DNA of 37,822 nucleotides from the NCBI GenBank assembly GCA_964468725.1, contig CAYXVU010000032.1, forward strand, positions 1-37,822. The letters are read 5' to 3'. The position numbers were made by a program, and so were the translations under genes. Source of the stretch: CAYXVU01 sp964468725. GTDB taxonomy: Bacteria; Acidobacteriota; Blastocatellia; UBA7656. The notes beneath the pieces were generated by a model, which saw nothing but the letters and a program-made list of their open reading frames with translations, was not told the origin of the DNA and ran no database searches. Shown here piece by piece: positions 7,790 through 16,171 of this stretch (the first letter of the stretch is position 1; the number at the start of each line of letters is the position of its first letter).

Positions 7790-8986
7790 TTATTGCGGTT
7801 TTGCAAAATAGGCGTAGACCTCTGCAACATTTTCGGCGACAGCTTCTGCAATGACGCGTTTCGGGGTTGTTGCCCCCATGGCCGAGGCTTCTCGCAACAA
7901 CCGTTGCTGCTGCCCTGATAACCGGAAGGCACGCAATCTGTCAGGGGTCAAGTGGCGTTGCAAGGCTTCAAGCGTAACCCCTTGCTCTCGGCCTCGTGCA
8001 ACAGTTTCGCTGAGCTCTTCGAGGTAGGCGCGATAGAATTGCAACACTGATTTTCCTGTTTGCAGTGAGCCATGACCGGAGATGACGCGCTGGAAATCGA
8101 GTCTTTCCAGAGCAGCCAGTGTGCGCGGCCACTCATCCGGATAACCATCACGAATATAGGGTAAGGCGCTGTCCACCAAATCGCCCGTTACGAGCACCTT
8201 TCTTCGCGGCAGAAAGACGACAATGTCGCCTGCGGTATGCCCTCTGCCGAAGAAGATCAATTGCACCTCTTCACCGCCTTGATACAAGGTAATCCGCCGG
8301 TCGAAGGTTGCAGTCGGCAACACAACAATGGCTTCCGGCGATTCCATCTCTTTGCCATAGGCTTCCAGTTCCGCGATGGCGGCTGAGATTCGTTCACGCT
8401 GTTTGGTCGTACCAGCCTCCCCTTGCGCGCGCAGGTGAGCAATCTGTTCCGGCAACCGAGCGAGAGACTGGCGTAATCGTGACACGCCTTCGCGGGCTGC
8501 CCACTCACGCGTTACAGTTGATGAGAGCAATTCAACCTGAGAGCCAAAGGCTTGAAGATAACTTGAGTTGCCTTGCACGTGATCCCAATGGAAATGGGTA
8601 TTGACCAGATAGCGAACCGGACGGTCAGTGATTTCCTTGCGAATTTGCCTGAGCAGGGCTTGTGCAGCGGAGGGCTTTGAATGCGTATCCACGACCAGCA
8701 CATGGGTTGGGCAGGTAATGATCGCAGCGTTGCAGTTTTCCTTTGTCGTGGGGCGGGCAATCGCCGCATAGACATTCTCCGCCACCTGCTTGATATGAAA
8801 CAGCGGGCGTTGGCGGCTCTCTGGTAGCGCCGGGGTTGTCGCTGCTGTCGTCAAGACAGGAAAGGGCAGCAGTTTGGTCATAGTAGAGAGACTGGAAAGG
8901 CCAACCGCTTTCAACATAGTGCGCCGGGTCAGGGTCGTACGGCGGCAGGTCGAAAGCGGTGTAAGAGCGCGAAGAAGTAATTTCAT
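7790..8986 (-). CDS. Tat-exported metallo-beta-lactamase-fold hydrolase
   Basis: A 398-residue protein with a twin-arginine signal, LTRRTMLKAVG (Arg21-Arg22), followed by a short hydrophobic stretch, so it is probably exported folded. Metal ligands of the MBL fold are present: HFHWDH (His131, His133, Asp135, His136), His250 in GRGHTAGD, Asp269 in VTGDLVD, and His305 in ISGHG. This set fits a two-zinc hydrolase of the subclass B3/quinoprotein-associated type, but the substrate cannot be told from sequence. A 50-residue helical insert (about 160-215) follows the zinc motif. AGAGG lies 7 bases before the ATG. The last 90 residues are helical. It converges on the glycosyltransferase with only 35 bases between them. 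Confidence 0.85.
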   Translation of the reverse strand: MKLLLRALTPLSTCRRTTLTRRTMLKAVGLSSLSTMTKLLPFPVLTTAATTPALPESRQRPLFHIKQVAENVYAAIARPTTKENCNAAIITCPTHVLVVDTHSKPSAAQALLRQIRKEITDRPVRYLVNTHFHWDHVQGNSSYLQAFGSQVELLSSTVTREWAAREGVSRLRQSLARLPEQIAHLRAQGEAGTTKQRERISAAIAELEAYGKEMESPEAIVVLPTATFDRRITLYQGGEEVQLIFFGRGHTAGDIVVFLPRRKVLVTGDLVDSALPYIRDGYPDEWPRTLAALERLDFQRVISGHGSLQTGKSVLQFYRAYLEELSETVARGREQGVTLEALQRHLTPDRLRAFRLSGQQQRLLREASAMGATTPKRVIAEAVAENVAEVYAYFAKPQ

Positions 8987-9279
8987 CTTGACCTCTGGTT
9001 GTATGGCGAGCCTGTCTCCAATCGCCTTCCGCCCTCACAGCGTATGGTAAGACCATCCATCGAGGCGATCTGTCAACAACCTCCTTAAAGGGGGTTGGAA
9101 AGGTGTCAGATGAGAGGGTTGGCAGACCTTTCGCCGTGCGGTCTTCCTGAATTCCTAATCACCGAGTTTCGGTGATGCAAGTCTGACGCAGCCCGCCCTT
9201 ACAGCGCATCACAATGCCTTATGCCGGGTTCCGATTCTCGCGATAACGAGAAAGCGACCACTCTGCCTTTCCCACCGAA
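8987..9279. other. Intergenic region with three hairpins and a possible -35 box
   Basis: No gene is seen. On the - strand a perfect TTGACA (9071-9076) lies about 85 bases before the metallo-hydrolase ATG, but no good -10 box follows at normal spacing. Three inverted repeats are present: CAACCTCC/GGGGGTTG (9077-9097, one G-U pair), ATCACCGA/TCGGTGAT (9158-9176, 3-base loop) and TTCTCG/CGAGAA (9235-9252). None has a T-tract on the - strand, so they are not standard terminators. Confidence 0.4.
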
Positions 9280-10080
9280 TTATTTTGCGGCTTCAATCTC
9301 CTTGGGGACTCGGAACATTTCCTCATCCGCTTCATTGAGGATGATGGAACCGAAGCGCAGAACAAACTCGCTGCTGCCGTCAGTTACCACGACAAGGGAC
9401 GGCAGTTTGAGGCGCTCGCCCACAGTCATCCATTGCTTGAAGACCACGTGAATTACGCCGTCTTCCGTCGGCTTCTTGCTGCTAAACCCGGCCATCAAAT
9501 GCGAATCCGTTCGGAAGAAAAGGTGTAATGGATTGCCAATCTCGTCGGTCACGCGCACCTTCACACAACGCGTCCCGGCGAATTCCTCATAGCCTTCGAC
9601 CAGGGGATTTCGATAGCGGTCTACCGGCGCAAGCGCAATCATTTGAAATTCATGGCCGCGAACGACAGCCATCAACGTTTTGCTCACAGGTGCGACCTTG
9701 CCCGTTTTCTCATTCTTCACCCAGGCGTATTTGCCATTGACGAAGATCGTAGACGAATCCTGCCCTGGCCATCGTTGCTTGAAGACCAGCCGATCCCCAC
9801 GAGCGGAAATGATCTCGGTTCGGTAATCACCTTGCGGCGAAGTACAATCTGCCGAAGCCTTGAAATTCTTGATTGCACTCAGCCGTTGCTCGCCCCCCAT
9901 TGCATCAGTCGCAGCAGCAAAGATGGCTGCCGGTTGGGGCAGTTGCAGCATCATAGCTTCCCCAGGGTGGGAGGCCGCATCAAGGAATTCGTTGCTTCGT
10001 GGCGTGCTGGTGAGAAGAAAGGAATCGCCATAGAACTTCGATAATACCAGCAGTGCAAAGGATAGGGCTTTCTTCATCAT
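9280..10080 (-). CDS. Exported LolA-like outer-membrane-lipoprotein-sorting-type protein
   Basis: I start this at the ATG at 10080 (266 residues), which has GGAGAG 7 bases upstream; the frame is open to 10131. An N-terminal Lys-Lys and hydrophobic segment look like a signal peptide. The body begins with a helix, AAIFAAATDAMGGEQRLSAI, then a chain of predicted beta strands (FKASADCT, DRLVFKQRW, TIFVNGKYAWVK, CVKVRV, LHLFFRTDSHLMAGF). This is the layout of LolA/LolB-like and related DUF4292-type half-barrels that bind lipid or report on it. It ends 12 bases before the end of the next upstream gene's stop region, so it may be co-transcribed with the TAP-like hydrolase. The family placement rests on strand pattern and the AMGG..L helix only. 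Confidence 0.55.
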   Translation of the reverse strand: MMKKALSFALLVLSKFYGDSFLLTSTPRSNEFLDAASHPGEAMMLQLPQPAAIFAAATDAMGGEQRLSAIKNFKASADCTSPQGDYRTEIISARGDRLVFKQRWPGQDSSTIFVNGKYAWVKNEKTGKVAPVSKTLMAVVRGHEFQMIALAPVDRYRNPLVEGYEEFAGTRCVKVRVTDEIGNPLHLFFRTDSHLMAGFSSKKPTEDGVIHVVFKQWMTVGERLKLPSLVVVTDGSSEFVLRFGSIILNEADEEMFRVPKEIEAAK

Positions 10081-10142
10081 GATCTTTCTCTCCGCCAGGC
10101 TCTGAATGGAGGGTTGCTTCCCTCGCCTCACCCGGCAAATGA

Positions 10143-11636
10143 TTATTCATATTGCTTTGGCAATTTCGTAACGAAAGCCGGTCGCCGAATCTGCTCCGTA
10201 CAGGAAGCATCAAGCCCCTGTGCCGTCCCGGTAGAAATAAAGCTTGTAATTAAATTGTTGATACAGTTTCCGCCGAAGCCATGAGCGCCATGGCGAACCA
10301 TAACTTGGCGAGCGTTAGGTAGAAACTTGAGCATAGCTGCCCCGAAACTCGGCGGGGTCGCCGGATCGTTGCCCCCCGAAATCATCAGTACGGGCGTCTC
10401 CGAGCGCACTGGCGCAAGGAAATCGTCAGGCGCTTTTCGATACGGCCATTGCTGACAGGCATCCAGATGCGCCTTCACGCGATAGCTCCCGATAAAGGTT
10501 CCTGCCGTCTCGCGCTCCACATCGGACGGGCTGATGAAGGAAGCATACTCGGAGCAGGTGACGGAAAAATACATTCCCATCGCCAGTCCCTTGCTAAGAG
10601 TCTTTGTGTTGGAAAGCGTGACCTTGGCGAACGGCTCAAAATCATTGTGATAGGCTCTGTGCAGGAGAAAGGGGATCAATCTGGCGGTTGCAGCGGTGTA
10701 TAACAGCAATCGAAGTTGCTCTGTGAAGGGGCCGCGATAGATGTTGACAATCTCAGGGGTGCGGGTTTTCGGGTCAACGAGTTGACAACGCGATGGCTCT
10801 TTTTCCAAGCGCGCGAGTACTTCGGCAAATTCCGTTTGAAGATTCGGGAATGCCTTTTGACAGTTCGGCTCACGATGGCAAGCTTCAAAGAGACCATCCA
10901 TCGCCTGTTGCGCCCCTTTAGCAAAGGGTAGTGGCAACTTGAAATCTGGCGTCGAAACTCCCAACAACACTGCTGAACGCACGCGCTCGGGATGCTGCCG
11001 CATATAAACCAAGGCGGCGGTCGTCCCGTAGGAACCGCCGAGCAGATTCATCTTTTCATAGCCCAGAGCCGCGCGAACTTCATCAAAGTCGTCTGCCGCT
11101 ATCGAAGTCGTATAAAGCGTCAGGTCTGCTTTTTTCTCTAACTGCTTTCGACACTCACGCACGCGGTCAAGCGGGAAGAGAGCCTCGAAGTATCGCTGCT
11201 TGTCCTGGCCGTAGAGGTCGCAGAGAAGCGGATTGGATTCTCCGGTTCCGCGTTGATCCACCAGTACGATATCGCGTTGGGCGCGCAGGCTTTTCAACAT
11301 CCCGCCGTCCGGCACTCCGGCAATCTCCGTTGCTCCGGAGCCGGGGCCACCCGTGAAGAGGAAAACCGGATCAGCAGCCGGTTTTCGACGGTGAGCAGGG
11401 AGCACGACGATGTGCAGAGCGATTTTGCGCCCCGTCCCGGCAGCACGATTTTCAAAGACCTCTAACTTGCCGCACCGCGCCGTCGGATGATTGCGCAATC
11501 GGCAAGGCTGCCAATCAATCGGCGTCCGGGAAGAGCGCCATTGCTGAGACAAGCTCTCAGATCCCTGCATGGTTCGCTGCTCGTATCCCAACGTGGCCAG
11601 CAGGAAAAAAGAGATGACGTAAAGAACTCTTTTCAT
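10143..11636 (-). CDS. Secreted TAP-family alpha/beta hydrolase (peptidase/esterase)
   Basis: About 497 residues from the ATG at 11636; another ATG at 11648 adds four residues, and ribosome-site spacing does not decide. It opens with a Lys-Arg and a hydrophobic signal segment. Counting from the longer start, the oxyanion-hole motif TGGPGSG is at 99-105, the DQRGTGES strand-turn at 131-138, nucleophile Ser206 in GGSYGT, acid Asp428 in GGNDPATPP, and His456 in GAHGFGG. The C-terminal part matches the TAP-like domain of tripeptidyl aminopeptidase and proline-iminopeptidase-type exported hydrolases (S33). Several Cys pairs fit an extracytoplasmic protein. Likely activity is removal of short peptides from N-termini, or ester cleavage; which one cannot be read from sequence. 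Confidence 0.82.
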   Translation of the reverse strand: MKRVLYVISFFLLATLGYEQRTMQGSESLSQQWRSSRTPIDWQPCRLRNHPTARCGKLEVFENRAAGTGRKIALHIVVLPAHRRKPAADPVFLFTGGPGSGATEIAGVPDGGMLKSLRAQRDIVLVDQRGTGESNPLLCDLYGQDKQRYFEALFPLDRVRECRKQLEKKADLTLYTTSIAADDFDEVRAALGYEKMNLLGGSYGTTAALVYMRQHPERVRSAVLLGVSTPDFKLPLPFAKGAQQAMDGLFEACHREPNCQKAFPNLQTEFAEVLARLEKEPSRCQLVDPKTRTPEIVNIYRGPFTEQLRLLLYTAATARLIPFLLHRAYHNDFEPFAKVTLSNTKTLSKGLAMGMYFSVTCSEYASFISPSDVERETAGTFIGSYRVKAHLDACQQWPYRKAPDDFLAPVRSETPVLMISGGNDPATPPSFGAAMLKFLPNARQVMVRHGAHGFGGNCINNLITSFISTGTAQGLDASCTEQIRRPAFVTKLPKQYE

Positions 11637-11648
11637 AACCTCGCACAT

Positions 11649-11920
11649 TTACTCCCGGCTATCGCCAATCCGGCCTGCGCAGAGCGGCAAGGGCGAAATC
11701 ACGCAACCGCTTTTGCAGGCCTCTTCGCTGCCTTGCTCTCTCAAACCTCTGCGGTGACCGATCTGTTAAATCCACTTGTTGGGAGCGGCGTTAGCGAGAT
11801 CGGCAGGCAGCAATGCCGATAAGGTTACCCGCCCGGCAAGACCAATAACCACACTTCCAGCCCTCGCAGATTGTCGCATCTCCCCTACCACAGCGATGGC
11901 TCTCAACGTCAGTGCCCCTA
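11649..11920. other. Intergenic region with one hairpin
   Basis: No coding signal. It holds a perfect 7-bp inverted repeat ATCGGCA/TGCCGAT (11799-11805 with 11814-11820, 8-base loop) downstream of the FG-GAP gene. There is no T-tract, so a terminator role is unproven. Confidence 0.35.
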
Positions 11921-14900
11921 TCAAGGAGAACACAGACAGTTATTATTCTGCGTGTTCCGGTCTGTAATCGAACACTTCAACGTTCCTAATGGTATTCGCA
12001 GCGAGGCGGTGCCTTTATTCACACTACCAAGCGTCACGCTGGCCTCTACTCGGTGATTGCTGCCGCTATGTTGTAACGTGAAGGTAGTCCCTTTCTTCTT
12101 AACCAACCCGGTGCCGATGACCATCGTCCCATCCGCACAACAAAAGACATAATCGCCAGTCGTAGATAAAAACAGCAGTTGGTTGCCAGCTTGATTATCA
12201 TCTTGCAAACAGACATCAAAAGTTCCAACGGCAAAGCTACAGGGCTCCGTATTGCCTGCCGTATCGGTAGCCGTGCAAGTTACCGTCGTCACCCCCGCCG
12301 GGAACACAGACCCGGATGGCGGCGTACAGACGACTCCAACACTACCGCAGTTATCGCTTGCCAGGGGCGCAGGCAAGTTGACGACCCCCGGCATCACAAA
12401 TTGCGTCGGAGGGCAGGTAATCTGCGGCGGTTCGTCGTCTTCGACCGTGACGGTGAAACTACACATTGCATCCGGGGCACAACCATTTGACGCCGTGCAA
12501 TTGACGGTTGTGATGCCGACGGGGAAAACGTGAGGTGAGGTGATTGTCATCATCCCGATTTTACATTCGATGGTTGGTGCAGGAGTTCCACTGGCTGTCA
12601 CCATAAAGACAACGGAACGGGCACATTGTCCGGCATCCGTACCAACGACAAAATCAGATGGGCAGGTGAGCATAGGAGAGCTGACGACCGTTGTTGTTTC
12701 CGTGTCGGAGTTGTTCATCGGGATTGCGTCAGCTTGATCAGCAGTTACAGAAGCCGCATTCGACAACATCGTGCTGCACGACGCAGTGGCGGCAACCATA
12801 ACGGTGATCTGGCAGGTAACGGAAGTGCTGTTAGCCAGGTTGCCAATATTCCAAGTGATGACGTTACCCGCAGGAGGACCAGTTCCGCAGGTGTCAGATA
12901 GGTAACTGACATCGGCTGGCAGCATATCGGAAACCACCACTCCGGTCGCATCTTCAGGGCCGTTGTTTGTTACCGTCAGCGTATAGGTCAAACTACTGCC
13001 CGGCGCAACCGGGTCAGCAGAATCATTTTTGGTGATCTGCAAATCGGCTCCTGTGCCCATCATCTGAAAGATGTAAGCCGAACCCTGTCCGCCATTCATC
13101 CCGACATCATCGCTCGATGCGCCAACGGCGATGGTGCTGCCGTCAATCGAGATGGATTCGCCGAACCGATCAGTCGCCGCGCCGTCCGCTGCCGTGAGTT
13201 TCTGCAACTCTGTCCACGTCATCCCGCTGCGAGTAAAGACATAGGCCGAGCCTTGATCGTTATTCATGCCTATATTGTCTGTATGAGCGCCGATGCCGAC
13301 TGTATCGCTACTGATGGTTACGGCTCTGCCAAACTCATCTCCGTCACCACCGTCCGATGCCGCGAGTTTTTGCTGTTGCGTCCAGGTCATGCCGCTCCGC
13401 ACAAAGATGTAGGCCGCGCCGAGAAACTGCCCCATTCCGTTCTGACTAAAGGGAGCGCCGACGACAACCGTATCGCCGCTGATAGCTGCGGCTCTGCCGA
13501 ATTCATCACCAACTCCCCCATCGGCAGATGTGAGTTTTTGCTGTTGCGTCCAGGTCATGCCGCTCCGCACAAAGACATAGGCAGAGCCGCGGTCGTCATC
13601 CACTGCCTGCACATCATCTGCGCCTGCCCCAACAATAACGGTATCGCCATCAATGCCCACCGTACCGCCGAACTGATCGGAGATCATGCCGTCTGAAGCC
13701 GTCAGCTTTTGTTGCTCTGTCCAGGTCATACCGCTTCGCACGAAAACATAGGCGGAACCTTGATTGCTATTCATGCCGATATCGTCATTCATAGCGCCAA
13801 CAACCAGGCTGTCACTACGTATCGCAACAGAGAATCCAAACAAGTCATCAAGCCCGCCGTCCGAAGCCGTGAGTTTTTGCTGTTGCGTCCAGGTCACGCC
13901 GCTCCGCACAAAGACATACGCCGCACCGCGATTGTCATCCGGCGTCTGAATATCGGCAAAATTTGCGCCCACGATCACCGTATCCCCGTCAAGAGCAACC
14001 GCATTGCCGAACTGATCGGAGGCCGCGCCATCAGAGGCCGTGAGTTGCTGTTGAAAATTCCATATGTTGCCATTACGAATAAATACATAAGCCGACCCCT
14101 GCCCGACATTCATCCCGACCTGATCGGCCACCGCGCCAACAACGACGGTGTCGCCGCTAATAGATATGGATTGACCGAATAGGTCATTCATAGACCCATC
14201 CGGCGCAATCAATTGCGCTTGCTGAGTAAACATTGGATCAATCGTTAACGGGTAGGTTGCCTCGCGGTCATCTATTTCTAACCACACTCGCTGATGGGTA
14301 ACCGCTAAACGAGATGGTAATTCGCGCCTGTCTGCGTCAAAGGCCTTCAGTTTGTCGTAACGCAATGCGAGCGCCCCCGTTGCGGTTAGAAGATCAACTG
14401 CCTGCCCTCCCTCTGCCAGTCGTATCTGTAAATCGCCTTCTACTTGCAACCCCAATCGCAGAGGCGCTCCCGACGGATGTTTATCAGGCGACGAGTCAAT
14501 GCGAAATCCGTGCTCGATTCCTGCCACCTGGTTTTCGTACCACTCGGTGAACCGAATGTGCGGGTGCGAAGGGAAGGCTTGCTGCATTTCCAGCCGATTG
14601 CTGTTTACTTGTATCGCGCCAGCCGTCACCGCAAAAAGTTGCTTGCCATAACCACACTCCTGCAACCGCATAGACACTTTCCATTCCGGCGCGCCTTGAA
14701 GTCGGGATTGCAAGTGTATGCCCTGTTGCGTAAAAAAGGCCGTCAATCGCTGTGCCGGATTGTAGGCATAATAGGCTCCGGGCAGGTGTTTCCAGGGAGT
14801 TTGCTCACTCCACTGCACACGGTAACGCGCGGCTTGCAGCGCTTCTGCCAGCGAGGTAGCCAACGGTATCTGCTTCTGACGACCAGCCGTTAAGGGTTGA

Positions 14901-15040
14901 TGGAGGCTCGGTAGCGATGGCGATGCAGATCGGCAACCAACTAAAATGAGCAAACCCACCGCTAGCACGGCCAGCGTTCGCCCTGCCCTGTGCCACCTTT
15001 CTCGCTCTCTTATTCTCACAGAGGGATTCCCGAATTCCAT
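11921..15040 (-). CDS. FG-GAP/DUF11/HYR repeat lipoprotein
   Basis: The ATG at 15040 is chosen because AAAAGGAGG lies 8 bases upstream (15049-15057); the frame stays open to 15175. The product is 1039 residues. A basic N-terminus and hydrophobic core end in LILVGC, a lipobox with Cys36, so it should be a surface or periplasmic lipoprotein. Residues about 40-275 form a unique N-terminal region. Seven FG-GAP-type repeats of about 55 residues follow (about 280-661), each with a DxFG motif, a GDTVxVGA strand and a GSAYVFxRSG strand, suggesting a seven-bladed propeller. Then come a DUF11 domain beginning GADLQITKNDSADPV, two HYR-like domains with CxP motifs, and a Cys-rich C-terminal module (last 95 residues). 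Role is probably surface display or adhesion; no enzyme motif is seen. Confidence 0.85.
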   Translation of the reverse strand: MEFGNPSVRIRERERWHRAGRTLAVLAVGLLILVGCRSASPSLPSLHQPLTAGRQKQIPLATSLAEALQAARYRVQWSEQTPWKHLPGAYYAYNPAQRLTAFFTQQGIHLQSRLQGAPEWKVSMRLQECGYGKQLFAVTAGAIQVNSNRLEMQQAFPSHPHIRFTEWYENQVAGIEHGFRIDSSPDKHPSGAPLRLGLQVEGDLQIRLAEGGQAVDLLTATGALALRYDKLKAFDADRRELPSRLAVTHQRVWLEIDDREATYPLTIDPMFTQQAQLIAPDGSMNDLFGQSISISGDTVVVGAVADQVGMNVGQGSAYVFIRNGNIWNFQQQLTASDGAASDQFGNAVALDGDTVIVGANFADIQTPDDNRGAAYVFVRSGVTWTQQQKLTASDGGLDDLFGFSVAIRSDSLVVGAMNDDIGMNSNQGSAYVFVRSGMTWTEQQKLTASDGMISDQFGGTVGIDGDTVIVGAGADDVQAVDDDRGSAYVFVRSGMTWTQQQKLTSADGGVGDEFGRAAAISGDTVVVGAPFSQNGMGQFLGAAYIFVRSGMTWTQQQKLAASDGGDGDEFGRAVTISSDTVGIGAHTDNIGMNNDQGSAYVFTRSGMTWTELQKLTAADGAATDRFGESISIDGSTIAVGASSDDVGMNGGQGSAYIFQMMGTGADLQITKNDSADPVAPGSSLTYTLTVTNNGPEDATGVVVSDMLPADVSYLSDTCGTGPPAGNVITWNIGNLANSTSVTCQITVMVAATASCSTMLSNAASVTADQADAIPMNNSDTETTTVVSSPMLTCPSDFVVGTDAGQCARSVVFMVTASGTPAPTIECKIGMMTITSPHVFPVGITTVNCTASNGCAPDAMCSFTVTVEDDEPPQITCPPTQFVMPGVVNLPAPLASDNCGSVGVVCTPPSGSVFPAGVTTVTCTATDTAGNTEPCSFAVGTFDVCLQDDNQAGNQLLFLSTTGDYVFCCADGTMVIGTGLVKKKGTTFTLQHSGSNHRVEASVTLGSVNKGTASLRIPLGTLKCSITDRNTQNNNCLCSP
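13058..14203 (-). repeat. Seven tandem FG-GAP-encoding repeats, several near identical
   Basis: Seven repeats of roughly 165 bases encode the FG-GAP blades. Inside them a block beginning GTTTTTGCTGTTGCGTCCAG on the + strand recurs almost unchanged near 13364, 13532 and 13872, with a more diverged copy near 13705. Identity at DNA level suggests recent duplication or gene conversion among blades. Confidence 0.75.
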
Positions 15041-15457
15041 AATCGTTTCCTCCTTTTGCAACCGCGCATCATCATCCGTCTCTGCTAGGCAACCGGGACG
15101 GAACCAATGCACACGGGTCACGTGTAAAGGCTCTTGCATACCGCCACTTCCAAACCCCAAAGGATGCGTTTCCATAGCTCTCGCCTCAGAAAGGCCTGTG
15201 GCAAATAAGGAATCGCAGGCAAAACGAAAAACGAGCCAGATCTTGGCATCGCCTTCGCCGCCTTAATGAAAGGGCTGTCGCCGAAACCACAGATAAAATG
15301 TCATTTCAAACCGATGGACTATGGGTCTAGAGGGCAATCTGAAAGATCACTTATCACTTTTCGCAGGCAAATCCCGAAATCACCTTTCCGACCGTCAACC
15401 CTGCGCATCGACAGGGCGCACGAAATAGCGCAACCCACATGGTCTGCACCCATACGC
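15041..15457. other. Non-coding stretch upstream of the FG-GAP gene
   Basis: No convincing gene. Codons 15041-15175 are open in frame with the FG-GAP gene, but the strong ribosome site argues that they form the leader. Small repeats are visible: ATCACTT twice in tandem (15346-15359) and the 11-mer TCGCAGGCAAA at 15213-15223 and again at 15361-15371. I did not find a promoter pair I trust. Confidence 0.4.
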
Positions 15458-16075
15458 TCATCCTTCACAAAGCGACTTCAAGCGATTGAGCGCTTCCGCC
15501 CACGCGGCGCGCAAGCCGTCGGCTTCGGCGCGCGTTTGAATGCGCGAGTGATTGATGAGCAATCCGGTCTTTCCTTTGCCCTTATCCTGAAATTGCACAT
15601 CTACTTGGGAAGGTGCGGAAAAAGCCGGGTTTTCAAAGGTCAGGCGTAGGTCTTTATTGGGTCGCACACGCGGAAAGCTGCCGCAGTCACCGTCTCGATT
15701 TTCATACCTGCCGCCATCTTTGACTTCGGCTTGGGTCGCCTCGCCGAACCATTGGCTTAGCTTTGCGCCGCTCGCCCAGGCAGCAAAGACCTCTTCGACC
15801 GGCGCGGCTATCGTCTTTGTCGAGCAGATAAAATAGCCTTCATAGAAGCCATCCTTCTTGCGCGCGTCGTGATGTTTCTCGTATTCGACGGCGATGGTCG
15901 TACACCACCAGGGATCAATTTTTTGCTCATTGAGTAGATTATTAACGGTGCGGCGACCCTGTTTGAGTCCGTCCGCTTTATCAAGTTCAGCAAACCACTG
16001 ATCGAGGCTTTTGCCTGTGGCCGCCTTCGCAGCGGCATTGGTAACCGGATGATCCGGTTCGAGTTTGTATTTCAT
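15458..16075 (-). CDS. DUF4287-SRPBCC (AHSA1-like) domain protein
   Basis: I start this at the ATG at 16075 (205 residues), preceded by AAGGAGA about 10 bases upstream; the frame extends to 16132. Residues 10-70 fit the small helical DUF4287 domain (TGKSLDQWFAELDKA, then a NLLNEQKI helix and a T-x-IAVEYEK helix). Residues about 80-203 fit an SRPBCC/AHSA1 fold: an opening STKTIAAPVEEVFAAWA, the LSQWF element, and the closing long helix ADGLRAAWAEALNRLKS. The family binds hydrophobic ligands or partner proteins in a deep pocket. There is no signal peptide, so it is cytoplasmic, unlike its exported neighbours. The ligand is unknown. Confidence 0.75.
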   Translation of the reverse strand: MKYKLEPDHPVTNAAAKAATGKSLDQWFAELDKADGLKQGRRTVNNLLNEQKIDPWWCTTIAVEYEKHHDARKKDGFYEGYFICSTKTIAAPVEEVFAAWASGAKLSQWFGEATQAEVKDGGRYENRDGDCGSFPRVRPNKDLRLTFENPAFSAPSQVDVQFQDKGKGKTGLLINHSRIQTRAEADGLRAAWAEALNRLKSLCEG

Positions 16076-16171
16076 CGCACGCAGTCTCCTTTTTCTTTGT
16101 GATTCGGCGTCGAGCAACCGGCGTGGAGGCAACGCTAGCCTTCCTCATTTTGCAGTCACTTGCCCATTAGC

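Noticed and set aside
15266..15649. 127-codon + strand open frame
   Set aside because: It lies partly over the SRPBCC gene on the opposite strand and has no ribosome site or recognisable protein pattern; a shadow frame is more likely.
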